Source of the DNA: Comamonadaceae bacterium
GTDB lineage: Bacteria; Pseudomonadota; Gammaproteobacteria; Burkholderiales; Burkholderiaceae_C
Length of the DNA stretch: 64,000 bases
Assembly: GCA_003599455.1 (NCBI GenBank)
Contig: QZKF01000075.1
Location: 1 to 64,000 of the forward strand
Direction of reading: 5' to 3'
Under the pieces are notes generated by a model. It made no database searches. It saw only the letters and a list, made by a program, of their open reading frames with translations, and was not told where the DNA came from. Positions 25,346 through 34,237 of the stretch are shown here, one piece after another. How positions within the stretch are numbered: position 1 is the first letter of the stretch; the number at the start of each line of letters is the position of its first letter. The position numbers and the translations under genes are program-made.

Positions 25346-26238
25346 GGGTGTTCCTTCGGATCGGGTTGGAAAAATGACAGGGCTTCGGCGGTGAGGCGCT
25401 CGGGCGCCTCCTCCGCGATGTAGTGGCCGCAGGGCAGGCTGTGGCCCGACACATGCGCGGCGCGCTCGCGCCACAGCGCCAGCACGTCGAAGCAGCGCGC
25501 CACGGTGCCGTGTTCGCCCCACAGCACGCGCAGGGGCTGAGTCAGCAACCGCCCTCCCGCCACGTCGGCGCGGTCGTGTTCGAGATCGATGCCGGCGCTG
25601 GCGCGGTAGTCCTCGCAGACCGACGCGGCGGTACCCGGCACGGCCGCGCAGCGCTCGTACTCGGCCAGCGCGGCGGGGTCGAAGGGCGCGAGGCCGGCAT
25701 GGCGGCTGCCCATGACGCTGCGCACGTAACGTGCGGGATCGGAGGCGATCAGGGCTTCGGGCAGCGGCGGCGGCTGGATCAGGAAGAACCAGTGCCAGTA
25801 GGCGCGCGCAAAGGCTTCACCGGTCTGTGCGTACATGGCCAAGGTCGGCGCGATGTCGAGCAGCATCAGCCGCTGCACCGCGGCGGGATGGTCGGCCGCG
25901 AGCCGGTGCGCCACGCGCGCACCCCGGTCGTGCGCGAGCACGTCGAAGCGCTCGAAACCGTGGTGGGCCATGGCGGCGATGGCGTCGAGCGCCATCTCGC
26001 GCTTGCTGTGGTTGAGGTGCGTCGCGTCGGGTGCGGGCCGCGACGAGTCGCCGTAGCCGCGCAGGTCCATCAGCACCAGCGTGAAGTGTTGCGCCAGGGT
26101 GGGTGCAACGCGGTGCCACATCGCCATGCTCTGCGGGTGCCCGTGCAGCAACAGCAGGGGCGGCCCGAGGCCGCCGACGCGCGTGTGCAGCGACACACCA
26201 TCGCGGTGCACGGTGTGGGACTCGAAGCTGTTCAGCAT
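25342..26238 (-). CDS. Fluoroacetate/haloacetate dehalogenase-like alpha/beta-hydrolase
   Basis: 298 residues. Closest remembered relative is the Rhodopseudomonas fluoroacetate dehalogenase RPA1163. All its functional residues have counterparts: nucleophile Asp104 and carboxylate-binding Arg105 and Arg108 in LAHDRGARVAHRLA, acid Asp128 (LLDIAPT), halide-pocket His149-Trp150 (AYWHWFFLIQPPPLPE) and Tyr211 (VCEDYRA), and base His272 (PCGHYIAEEAPERL). The nucleophile is Asp, not Ser, so it is not an ordinary esterase. First gene of a two-gene operon with ttuC. An in-frame ATG at 26250 would add four residues. Activity on C-F bonds is inference. Confidence 0.82.
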   Translation of the reverse strand: MLNSFESHTVHRDGVSLHTRVGGLGPPLLLLHGHPQSMAMWHRVAPTLAQHFTLVLMDLRGYGDSSRPAPDATHLNHSKREMALDAIAAMAHHGFERFDVLAHDRGARVAHRLAADHPAAVQRLMLLDIAPTLAMYAQTGEAFARAYWHWFFLIQPPPLPEALIASDPARYVRSVMGSRHAGLAPFDPAALAEYERCAAVPGTAASVCEDYRASAGIDLEHDRADVAGGRLLTQPLRVLWGEHGTVARCFDVLALWRERAAHVSGHSLPCGHYIAEEAPERLTAEALSFFQPDPKEHP

Positions 26239-26275
26239 GGGCGCCAGCATATCCCGGCTTGCGGCAATAATCCGG

Positions 26276-26306
26276 CAATTGATTCGTTCTCCAAAGGAAA
26301 CAATTG
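26276..26306. promoter_or_regulatory. Possible LysR-type binding region
   Basis: CAATTG occurs at 26276-26281 and again at 26301-26306, with partial dyad symmetry between (GATTCG... GGAAAC). It sits between the divergent dehalogenase/ttuC and lysR starts, the right one covering the lysR TTG start. Weak evidence; no promoter hexamers are obvious. Confidence 0.3.
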
Positions 26307-27269
26307 GACCGCCCCGATCTGGAACTCGTGCTCGCCGTGCGCCAGCATGGCAGCCTGGTGATGGCCGCGCGCGCGCTGCGCGTGGCACCCTCGGCCGTGA
26401 CCAAGCGCCTGGCCGCGCTGGAGGCGCGCCTGGGTCTGCGCCTGTTCCAGCGCACCACGCGGCGCGTGAGCCCCACGGCCGAGGGCGACACGCTGTGCGA
26501 GCGCGCGGTGCTCCTGCTGCGGGCGTTCGACGAGGTGGAGGCCGAGCTGCGCGAGCGCCAGGCCGAACCGGCGGGGCCGGTGCGCCTCGCGGCCACTTTC
26601 GGCTTTGGTCGCCTGTGGGTCGGGCCCGCACTGGCGGCGTTCCAGGCGCGGCATCCCGGTGTCCAGGTGCAGTTGCAGCTCACCGAACAACTGCCCGATC
26701 TGGCGGTGGAGGGGTTTGACGGCGCCATCTGGCTCTGGAACGCACCGAACGAACGCGCGGCCGAATGGGTGTCGCGCCGGCTGGCCTCCAACCAGCGCGT
26801 GCTGGTGGCCGCACCCGGCTACCTGCAGCAACACGGCACGCCACGCACGCTGCAGGACCTCGCCGACCACCGCTGCCTGGTGGTGCGCGAAAACGGCGGC
26901 GGGCCCGGCCAACGCTTCGACCACTGGCGCCTGCAGCGCACGGGCGACGCGCAGGTGCAGCACGTGCCGGTGAACGGCCCGCTCTCGAGCAACTCGGGCG
27001 AGATGGTGCGCGACTGGTGCCTGGCGGGCCACGGCATCATGCTGCGCAGCCTGTGGGACATCGCGCCGCAGCTGGCCAGCGGAGAACTCGTGCGGGTGTT
27101 GCCATCGCACGCCATGTCCGACGCCGATATCCACTGGCTCGCGCCCTACCGGTCCCAGACGCCACGGCGCATCCGCCTGCTGGTGGACTTTCTCGTGGAG
27201 CGGTTCCGCCACGAGCCGTGGAAGCCCGTGCGGTCGCGCCCGCCGGCATCGGCTCGCAAGCCGGGCTGA
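26304..27269 (+). CDS. LysR-family transcriptional regulator (TtuA-like by position)
   Basis: 321 residues from a TTG start (MDRPDLELVLAVRQHGSLV). N-terminal HTH: AARALRVAPSAVTKRLAALEARLGLRLFQRTTRRVSPTAEGD, described at residues ~17-60; the rest is the LysR co-inducer domain. It is divergent from the dehalogenase-like/ttuC pair and probably activates it in response to the substrate. The last gene before the chaperone-effector pair; no gene-end hairpin is obvious in the 96 bases after its stop. Confidence 0.9.
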   Translation: MDRPDLELVLAVRQHGSLVMAARALRVAPSAVTKRLAALEARLGLRLFQRTTRRVSPTAEGDTLCERAVLLLRAFDEVEAELRERQAEPAGPVRLAATFGFGRLWVGPALAAFQARHPGVQVQLQLTEQLPDLAVEGFDGAIWLWNAPNERAAEWVSRRLASNQRVLVAAPGYLQQHGTPRTLQDLADHRCLVVRENGGGPGQRFDHWRLQRTGDAQVQHVPVNGPLSSNSGEMVRDWCLAGHGIMLRSLWDIAPQLASGELVRVLPSHAMSDADIHWLAPYRSQTPRRIRLLVDFLVERFRHEPWKPVRSRPPASARKPG

Positions 27270-27365
27270 GCCTGCGCTGCGGCCGCGACCGTATGGTCCG
27301 CCGGCAGCCGCTTTCCTAGACTGGGCTGGCCCGTGTGGGCTCCCCTCTCTACAAGGAAACACACC

Positions 27366-27761
27366 ATGAAAAAGCAGGAGTACGTCAGCCTGGTTTCAAG
27401 CCTGTACAAGGCCCTCGGCATCGCGGGCGCCACGCCCTCGGACGGCTTGAATTCATTCGAAATCGGCACCCACGGTGTGGCGCTGATGTTCGACGAAACG
27501 GAAGCGCCGGACACCATCTTCATCCTGGTCAACGTCGGCGCCAGGGCGCTGGACATCGACCGCAGCTTGCTGGAATTCAACGCCGCGATACCCAGCACCG
27601 CGGACGGCCACGGCTGCTATGCACGCTGGCCCGGGACCGGCGATGTGGTGTATCGCGCGCAGTGGCCGTTCACGGCCACCGCCAAAGCCGAAGACCTGGC
27701 GAAAAGCATGGCCCAGGTGGCCAGCCTGGCCGTCAGCGGCCTGCCCGTGGCCCACCAGTGA
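27366..27761 (+). CDS. CesT/Tir-type type III secretion chaperone candidate
   Basis: 131 residues, acidic, no signal peptide: the size and nature of class I type III secretion chaperones. The order of elements fits the CesT/SycE fold: N-terminal helix (YVSLVSSLYKALGI), strands GLNSFEIGTHGVALMFDE and DTIFILVNVGA, helix with SLLEFNAAI, strands through GHGCYARWPGTGDVVYRAQWP, and a last helix TAKAEDLAKSMAQVASLAVSG. Such chaperones keep one effector, usually encoded next door, partly unfolded for secretion. AAGGA at 27352-27356 precedes ATG. The large gene starts 12 bases after its stop. I see no other plausible family, but sequence conservation in CesT is low. Confidence 0.7.
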   Translation: MKKQEYVSLVSSLYKALGIAGATPSDGLNSFEIGTHGVALMFDETEAPDTIFILVNVGARALDIDRSLLEFNAAIPSTADGHGCYARWPGTGDVVYRAQWPFTATAKAEDLAKSMAQVASLAVSGLPVAHQ

Positions 27762-27773
27762 AGGAGGCACGCC

Positions 27774-30581
27774 ATGTTCATGTCCTATGCCAAGGCCAGC
27801 GCCCGATTCGGCAAGACCCCCGGCATCGCGCCCGGCGCCAGGTTCACGCTGCCCAAGTCGCCCACCAGCGTTCTCCCGCTCAACCCCCTGACGGCCATGC
27901 AGCGCCGCCAGGCGAGCGTGCGCGTCACGCCCACCAAGTTCCATCCGACGATACCGCCCATCATCACACCCGGTCATGTCGAGTGGTTGTTCAACCCCGA
28001 GGAAATCCGCCGTTTCGAGCCGCTCAAGAGCCGGCTGCCCGCGGATTTCTGGACCCAGCTCCTGCAGGTCAAGGACGAGCAGGCGGCGAAGGGTCAGCCC
28101 GTCACAGCCGGCCATGCACCAGACGACGAAAACACGCTGATCTACCGCGCCTGGCGGGTGGACGGGTCGTTCGGTGGTGAATACCTCAACCTGGACGTCA
28201 AGGCCGCGCCCTGGTTCACACCGCACGGCACCGACGGCACGACGTTCTCGATCGATCTCGGGGATTTCGACGACGACACCCTGGTCCTCCTGTTCGACAT
28301 CCTGCGCCAGCAACCCGGCTGGCGCTATTCGGCCAAGGGCAGGGAAGGCTCGCCGCCCCACAACCTCTGGGACGTGGACGACTGGAACTACTACATGAAG
28401 AACCACGTGCTTCCTCTGGGAAGCCCGCACTGCATCAACTTCCTGGTGTTGTGCCTCGAACGGGTTGCGGAAAGGCTGGCCCCGGGGAACAGCGTGCTGC
28501 TGCACCTCAAGCAGGACCTCGGGTATGCGCGCCAACCTCAGGACGTGGCCGCCGTGTTGCGCGCGTACTTCCGGGTCGACGAGAAGCGCCGTCCATCGCT
28601 GGTCTCGCTGCCACCGACGGTGAAGTGGCCCTCCACCCACATTCCGCCGAAACCCGATGCACCCCCGTCGAAACCGCCCCAGACGAAAGCCGAACAGGTG
28701 CCCGCACACCTGGCCGATCACGGCAGCGACGACGATGCAGAAGAATTCGTCGCCACCGACGGCGGCGGCGTCTGGGTGCCCAGGGACAAGGTGAAATCGG
28801 TCGAGGACGTGATCCAGGCAGAGCACGCTTATGCCAAGGCAACGCCCAACTACAAGGCGGCCGAGATGGCCTTCGCCGGCGATCCTGCGGTCTTCGAAAT
28901 CATCGCCAGCCAGCTCATCGCCGATGGAACCGTGTTTGCGGCCAGCTTCAACAAGAAGGAGTTTCTGGAATGGAACAACCAGACCTTCCGGCACATCGGC
29001 GAGGAGATGAAAAGGAGACCCGGGAAACCTGTCGGGGTGGTGCTGTTCCACCGCAACATGTATGGCGACGTCACCCACATCTCGAACTTCTTTGTCTCGG
29101 CGGCCGGGCGGGTGGTGATCGGCCATCACGAATCCATCGACGTGGGCAAGGCGGGCATGGTCGATGGCCTGGCAACCGGCACGGTGGGCTGCGTTTCCCC
29201 CACCTTTTACACGCTGATGCTGCACAACGCCGTGCGCAAGATATTCGGGCTCCCGCCCATCACCGAGGACCAGCTGCCGGCCATGAAATCCCTCGCGCAG
29301 ACGGGAACCCCGACGGCCCACGTCATTCCGATCGAAAACTTCGAGGCCGTGGAGGCGTTCATCCTGCGCAGTGCCAGCCAGTCGCTCACCCGGTTCGGCC
29401 TGACGGTCCCCTACGGCGTCGATCCGAACCCGACGCTGGCAAAAGCGGCGAAAGACGCGGCGGCCGGCAAGCTGCTGACGCCGCTCCAGGCCAAACTGCT
29501 GAATGCCGAGAAGCACTTCGCCATCCACCCCAAGGCGCATCCCCCGGGCGGCAGCGGACCGTTTGCGCCCGGCGAGGCCAGCAACAACTGCGCCCGGTTC
29601 GAGCTTCTCTGCCTCCAGGCGGCCGAGGCGCCCGGGGTGGCAGGTATGACCTACAGCGCCGAGATGGATCTGGCCGACGTGACGGAATGCCTCTTCAAGG
29701 CCGGTGCGCTGCCCAACACCGACCCGGAGATCATCCATCTGATGCGCAAGGGCGGCTACTACAAGGACCCGAAGACCGGCCTGGTGACCCGCCACCCGCT
29801 GTCGTTTCTGGCGCTGGCCTTCGGTTGGTCGCTCGCGCCCCCCAACACCCCGGGCACGTACCCCGCCCACGTCGACCGCGTCAGGATGCCGGAACAGGAC
29901 AAGCTGGACGCGAAGCTGAAGGACTCCTGGTCCAAGGTCCTTGCCACGGTGCAGAAGAACATCGACAGCTTCAGCACGGACGTCCCCGCAGTGCATTCGG
30001 CCCTGGACATCAAGAAGCAGCCGAGCCCGGTCCAGCCGGTGGTGACCGAGGCCGACTGGCATGACGTGGCCGCACATGTGAACGCGCTGACCAAGGAGGA
30101 GCGCGAGAAGCGGTTTGAGTTCGCAGAAACGGACGCGGTGATGAAGTCGCTGCGCACCGCCCGGCCGAACGATCAGTACTTCTACGTGCTGCGGGATCCC
30201 AAGAGCCACGCCGTCACCCTGCTGCTGCAGATCAAGTTGAGCTTCGACAACCTCCATCTCAACATGGAGGTGGGCACCAGTGTCCTGGCCGACCATCGGC
30301 GCAAAGGACTGGGGCATTGGGGCGTGGCGTGGGCGATCGCCTGGGGCCAGAACCGGGGTGCCCACTACATGCGGGGCCACTACGACAACACGGCCGCACA
30401 ACAGGTGGAGAACCTGCTGGGGAAACTGAAGATGCCGGTGAGCTTCGGCAAGGCACGCTACGAGCCCACGCGCAAGGAGTACGTGATGCCGCTGAAGCCC
30501 GCGGACCACGACTCGCACTGGCTGGAGGGCTTCGCCCAGGAACTTCAGTTCAGTCGCAACCCGCCACCCCAGAAGAAGTGA
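27774..30581 (+). CDS. Large putative secreted effector: Cys-protease-like region plus C-terminal GNAT domain
   Basis: 935 residues; no signal peptide and no membrane span. Residues 1-65 are basic, Ser/Pro/Thr-rich and look disordered, as in type III secretion signals. Residues ~115-270 form an unrecognised folded region. A Pro-rich linker spans ~275-310. Residues ~415-455 (KPVGVVLFHRNMYGDVTHIS, then VVIGHHES) and SNNCARFELLCLQAAE at 603-618 resemble the His strand and Cys helix of a permuted papain/NlpC-P60-like fold, with His435 and Cys606 as the candidate pair. Residues ~780-905 are GNAT-like, with the acetyl-CoA loop HRRKGLG at 841-847 and NTAAQQVENLLGKLKM after it. The strong AGGAGG at 27763-27768 and the 12-base gap couple it to the chaperone gene. 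GC of two sampled 60-base lines is about 52-53%, well under the window mean. Host target unknown. Confidence 0.65.
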   Translation: MFMSYAKASARFGKTPGIAPGARFTLPKSPTSVLPLNPLTAMQRRQASVRVTPTKFHPTIPPIITPGHVEWLFNPEEIRRFEPLKSRLPADFWTQLLQVKDEQAAKGQPVTAGHAPDDENTLIYRAWRVDGSFGGEYLNLDVKAAPWFTPHGTDGTTFSIDLGDFDDDTLVLLFDILRQQPGWRYSAKGREGSPPHNLWDVDDWNYYMKNHVLPLGSPHCINFLVLCLERVAERLAPGNSVLLHLKQDLGYARQPQDVAAVLRAYFRVDEKRRPSLVSLPPTVKWPSTHIPPKPDAPPSKPPQTKAEQVPAHLADHGSDDDAEEFVATDGGGVWVPRDKVKSVEDVIQAEHAYAKATPNYKAAEMAFAGDPAVFEIIASQLIADGTVFAASFNKKEFLEWNNQTFRHIGEEMKRRPGKPVGVVLFHRNMYGDVTHISNFFVSAAGRVVIGHHESIDVGKAGMVDGLATGTVGCVSPTFYTLMLHNAVRKIFGLPPITEDQLPAMKSLAQTGTPTAHVIPIENFEAVEAFILRSASQSLTRFGLTVPYGVDPNPTLAKAAKDAAAGKLLTPLQAKLLNAEKHFAIHPKAHPPGGSGPFAPGEASNNCARFELLCLQAAEAPGVAGMTYSAEMDLADVTECLFKAGALPNTDPEIIHLMRKGGYYKDPKTGLVTRHPLSFLALAFGWSLAPPNTPGTYPAHVDRVRMPEQDKLDAKLKDSWSKVLATVQKNIDSFSTDVPAVHSALDIKKQPSPVQPVVTEADWHDVAAHVNALTKEEREKRFEFAETDAVMKSLRTARPNDQYFYVLRDPKSHAVTLLLQIKLSFDNLHLNMEVGTSVLADHRRKGLGHWGVAWAIAWGQNRGAHYMRGHYDNTAAQQVENLLGKLKMPVSFGKARYEPTRKEYVMPLKPADHDSHWLEGFAQELQFSRNPPPQKK

Positions 30582-30594
30582 GGGGCTCGGGCCC

Positions 30595-31485
30595 TCACCG
30601 CCCCGCGCGCACCACCAGGCTCACGCCGAAGGCGGTGAGCGCGGTGCCGGCCAGCGTGACCGCGGTGATGGGCTCGGCGAACAGCAACCACGCGATCAGC
30701 GCGGTGCACGGCGGCACCAGGTACATCAGGCTGGTGACCGAGGCCGCCGCACCGCGCTGGATCAGCAGGTAGAGCAACGAGCTGCCGCCCAGCGTGAGGC
30801 CCAGCACCGACCAGGCCATGGCGCCGATGAGTTCGCCGTTCCAGCGCATCGCCTCCACTTCCAGCAGCGCCAGGGGCAGCGTGACCAAGAGCGCCGCGAG
30901 CAGCTGCACCGCGTTGGCGGTGCGCACGTCGCAGGCCGCCACGAAACGCTTCTGGTACAGGGTGCCGATGGTGATGGCGAACAGCGCCATCACGGCCAGC
31001 GAGAGGTTGAACCAGTTGGCCTGATCGCCCGGACCACCTGCGCCAAACTTGCGCGAGACCACCAGCACCAGGCCGGCAAAACCCAGCACCAGGCCCAGCC
31101 ACTGGCGCTTGCTCACCCTGGATCCGGTGCCCGAGAGCCAGATGGCGGTGAGCACCGGCTGCAGGCCGACGATGAGCGAGGACAGGCCCGAACCCATGCC
31201 CGCCTTCACCGCCGCCCACACGCCGCCGAGGTAGCCCGCGTGCATCAGCACACCGGTGACCGCGAGGTGGAACCATTGGGCGCGGGTGGTCGGCCACTTC
31301 ACGCCGGCCAGCACGATCCAGGGCAGGAAACAGGCGATGGAGAGCGCGTAGCGCACCGCGAGGAACTTCATCGGCGGCGCGTGCGGCATGCCGTAGCGCG
31401 CCACGATGAAACCGGTGCTCCAGATCAGCACGAACACCCAGGGCATGGCGCGCAGCCACGCGTTGTCTTGCGTCGGGGAATGCAT
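30595..31485 (-). CDS. DMT-superfamily transporter (EamA domains)
   Basis: 296 residues with ten hydrophobic segments in two EamA repeats. Typical blocks: PWVFVLIWSTGFIVARYGM at the start, GLSSLIVGLQPVLTAIWL mid-protein and SLMYLVPPCTALIAWLLFAEPIT near the end. Such proteins export or import small metabolites; the substrate cannot be told. It is 9 bases downstream of pgsA and may share its transcript. Confidence 0.9.
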   Translation of the reverse strand: MHSPTQDNAWLRAMPWVFVLIWSTGFIVARYGMPHAPPMKFLAVRYALSIACFLPWIVLAGVKWPTTRAQWFHLAVTGVLMHAGYLGGVWAAVKAGMGSGLSSLIVGLQPVLTAIWLSGTGSRVSKRQWLGLVLGFAGLVLVVSRKFGAGGPGDQANWFNLSLAVMALFAITIGTLYQKRFVAACDVRTANAVQLLAALLVTLPLALLEVEAMRWNGELIGAMAWSVLGLTLGGSSLLYLLIQRGAAASVTSLMYLVPPCTALIAWLLFAEPITAVTLAGTALTAFGVSLVVRAGR

Positions 31486-31494
31486 CGCCAGGCC

Positions 31495-32064
31495 TCAGCG
31501 CGACTTGGCGCGGATCTCGGGAATGGCCTTTTGCAGGTAGTACACCATCGACCAGATGGTGAGCACCGCCGAGATCCAGATCAGCCAGGTGCCCCAGAGC
31601 TGGGTGTCGATCACGCCGAACAGCGTGCCGTTGAACAGCAGGAACGGGATGGCGATCATCTGCACCATGGTCTTGACCTTGCCGATCATGTGCACCGCCA
31701 CGCTCTTGGTCGCGCCGATGATGGCCATCCACTCGCGCAGCGACGAGATCGCGATCTCGCGCCCGATGATGATCAGCGCCACGAACACGTCGGCCCGGTC
31801 CAGGTGCACCAGCACCAGCAGGCTCGCGCACACCAGGAACTTGTCGGCCACGGGATCGAGGAAGGCGCCGAAGGCCGAGGTCTGGTTGAGCCGGCGGGCC
31901 AGGTAGCCGTCGGCCCAGTCGGTCAGCGCGAACACCACGAACATGACGGTGGCGATCAGGTTCTGCTCCGCACGGCTCATGCCCTCGAGATAAAACACCC
32001 CCACGATCAGCGGGATGGCCACGATGCGGGCCCAGGTGAGCAGGGTGGGGATGTTGAAGAACAT
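31495..32064 (-). CDS. pgsA: CDP-diacylglycerol-glycerol-3-phosphate 3-phosphatidyltransferase
   Basis: 189 residues from ATG 32064. Makes phosphatidylglycerol-phosphate at the inner membrane. The CDP-alcohol phosphotransferase signature DG-x2-AR-x8-G-x3-D-x3-D is complete in DWADGYLARRLNQTSAFGAF and the following LDPVADK. Membrane segments flank it (start FFNIPTLLTWARIVAIPLI). Lies between uvrC and the DMT gene; the uvrC-pgsA pairing is common in proteobacteria. Confidence 0.95.
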   Translation of the reverse strand: MFFNIPTLLTWARIVAIPLIVGVFYLEGMSRAEQNLIATVMFVVFALTDWADGYLARRLNQTSAFGAFLDPVADKFLVCASLLVLVHLDRADVFVALIIIGREIAISSLREWMAIIGATKSVAVHMIGKVKTMVQMIAIPFLLFNGTLFGVIDTQLWGTWLIWISAVLTIWSMVYYLQKAIPEIRAKSR

Positions 32065-32113
32065 GGGTCGGATTATGCGTTGGCCACCGCGGGCCCGGTG
32101 CGGGGCGTCTCCA

Positions 32114-34189
32114 TCAGTGCAGGGCCCGGTAGATCGCATCCGCCAGCTCGGCCGAAATCCCCTCCACGGTGCTGAGGTCCTCCACGCTCGCCGCCGCCAC
32201 CCCACGCACGCCACCAAAGCGCTGCAGCAGCCGCGCGCGTTTGCGGGGGCCGACGCCGGGGATGTCCTCGAGCTTGCTGCCGCCGGTGCGCACCTTGGCG
32301 CGCTGGGCGCGCATGCCGGTGATGGCGAAGCGGTGGGCCTCGTCGCGGATCTGGGCCACCAGCATGAGCGCGGCCGAGTCGTGGCCCAGGTACACCTTCT
32401 CGCGGCCGTCGGCGAACACCAGTTCTTCCAGCCCGACCTTGCGTCCCTCGCCTTTTTCCACGCCGACGATGAGCGACAAGTCCAGCCCGAGCTGCTCGAA
32501 GACCTCGCGCGCCATGCTCACCTGGCCCTTGCCGCCGTCGATCAGCACCAGGTCGGGCATGCGCGGGCCGGCGATGGATTCGACGGTGGGCTCGGTGGGG
32601 GCCGCATCGGGGGCGTCCTGCCCGGTCTCCGCGGTTGCATCCGCCACGGCGGCCATGGCGGTGTCTGCGTCGGGTGTCGCCACGTCCTCCATGTCCGCTT
32701 CCTTCATCGCCTCGGCCACTTTTCCATAGCGCCGCAGCAGCACCTGGCGCATGGCGGCGTAGTCGTCGCCCGGGGTGATGCCGTCGATCCTGTAGCGGCG
32801 GTACTGGCTGTTCTGCATCTTGTGGCCTTCGAACACCACGCAGGAAGCCTGGGTGGATTCGCCGGCGGTGTGCGAGATGTCGAAACACTCGATGCGCAGC
32901 GCGTCGAGCTGGTCGTCGGGCAGGTGCAGCGCATCGGCCAGCGCGCGGGTGCGGGCCTGCTGGCTGCCTTCTTCGGCCAGCAGGCGGGCCAGCGCGATGT
33001 CGGCGTTCTTCTGCGCCATCTCCAGCCAGATGCGGCGGTGCTCGCGCGGGTGGTGCACGGCGTTCACCTTGGCGCCGATTTGCTCGGTGAGCGCGTCCAG
33101 CAGCGGCTTGCCCACCGGGTGGCTGGTCACCAGGGTGTGCGGCATGGCCACGCCCAGGTAGTGCTGCGCAATGAAGGCTTCGAGCACCTGCACCGCCACG
33201 CGCTCGGCCGGGTCGGCGGGGGGCGCCTCGCCGCCCTCCCCGGCCAGCGCGTTGTCGATCGCGGTGGCGTCGTCCACATGCGCCGGAAAGTACGGCCGGT
33301 CGCCCAGGTGGCGGCCACCGCGGATCATGGCCAGGTTCACGCAGGCGCGCCCGCCGTGCACTTTCACCGCGAGCACGTCCACGTCCTTGTCGGACACGTT
33401 GTCCACCGCCTGCTGGTGCAGCACGCGCGAGAGCGCGCTCATCTGGTTGCGGATCTCGGCGGCCTGCTCGAACTCCAGCTTGTCGGCGTGGGCCAGCATG
33501 CGCTGCTCCAGCGCATCGAGCACGGCCTGCGTTTCGCCGCGCAGGAAACGCTCGGCGTCGCGCACGTCCTGCGCGTAGGCCTCGCTGTCGATCAGGTCCA
33601 CGCAGGGCCCGCTGCAGCGCTTGATCTGGTACAGCAGGCAGGGCCGCGTGCGGTTGGCGAACACCGTGTCTTCGCAGGTGCGCAGGCGGAACACCTTCTG
33701 CAGCAGGGCGATGGACTCCTTCACCGCCCACGCGCTGGGATAGGGGCCGTAGTAGCTGTGGCGCCGGTCGACCACGCCTCGGTAATAGGCCATGCGCGGG
33801 AACGCCAGCGAAGGCGACGGCACGCGGGCCGACACCTTGAAGGCCTCGCGCGTGCCGGTGATCTTCAGGTAGGGGTAGCTCTTGTCGTCGCGGAACAGGA
33901 TGTTGAACTTGGGGTTCAACGTCTTGATGAGGTTGTTCTCCAGCAGCAGCGCCTCGGCCTCGGAGCGCACCACCGTGGTCTCCATGCGCACGATCCGGCT
34001 CACCATGTGGCCGATGCGCGTGCCGTCGTGGTTCTTCTGGAAGTAGCTCGACACGCGCTTCTTGAGGTTGCGCGCCTTGCCGACGTAGAGCAGCTGGCCC
34101 TGGGCGTCGAAATAGCGGTACACGCCGGGCAGGCCCGGCAGGGCGGCCACCTCGCTCAGCAGTTGTTCGGAATGCGTGTTGTCGGACAT
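32114..34189 (-). CDS. uvrC: Excinuclease ABC subunit C
   Basis: 691 residues; family 600-680. Nucleotide-excision repair nuclease. N-terminal GIY-YIG nuclease ([20 protein letters not shown]), UVR motif at [16 protein letters not shown], RNase H-like C-terminal nuclease with [12 protein letters not shown] and [10 protein letters not shown], and helix-hairpin-helix motifs at the end ([16 protein letters not shown]). A ~60-residue Ala/Asp-rich insert near residues 490-540, between the GDDYAAM block and PDLVLIDGG, is longer than in most UvrC. Confidence 0.95.
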   Translation of the reverse strand: MSDNTHSEQLLSEVAALPGLPGVYRYFDAQGQLLYVGKARNLKKRVSSYFQKNHDGTRIGHMVSRIVRMETTVVRSEAEALLLENNLIKTLNPKFNILFRDDKSYPYLKITGTREAFKVSARVPSPSLAFPRMAYYRGVVDRRHSYYGPYPSAWAVKESIALLQKVFRLRTCEDTVFANRTRPCLLYQIKRCSGPCVDLIDSEAYAQDVRDAERFLRGETQAVLDALEQRMLAHADKLEFEQAAEIRNQMSALSRVLHQQAVDNVSDKDVDVLAVKVHGGRACVNLAMIRGGRHLGDRPYFPAHVDDATAIDNALAGEGGEAPPADPAERVAVQVLEAFIAQHYLGVAMPHTLVTSHPVGKPLLDALTEQIGAKVNAVHHPREHRRIWLEMAQKNADIALARLLAEEGSQQARTRALADALHLPDDQLDALRIECFDISHTAGESTQASCVVFEGHKMQNSQYRRYRIDGITPGDDYAAMRQVLLRRYGKVAEAMKEADMEDVATPDADTAMAAVADATAETGQDAPDAAPTEPTVESIAGPRMPDLVLIDGGKGQVSMAREVFEQLGLDLSLIVGVEKGEGRKVGLEELVFADGREKVYLGHDSAALMLVAQIRDEAHRFAITGMRAQRAKVRTGGSKLEDIPGVGPRKRARLLQRFGGVRGVAAASVEDLSTVEGISAELADAIYRALH

Positions 34190-34237
34190 GGGCGCGTATT
34201 GTGGCCCGTTGCCACCGGCCCTGCCGGCGTGCGGGCC

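Noticed and set aside
27270..27365. hrp-box or PIP-box promoter upstream of the chaperone gene
   Set aside because: No GGAACC-N15/16-CCAC or TTCG-N16-TTCG arrangement could be found; GACC-GTAT-GGTC is a short inverted repeat only.
27453..30518. 1021-codon minus-strand open frame opposite the effector gene
   Set aside because: No recognisable domain and a shadow-type composition; the plus frame has a strong ribosome site, a GNAT motif and coupling to the chaperone gene.
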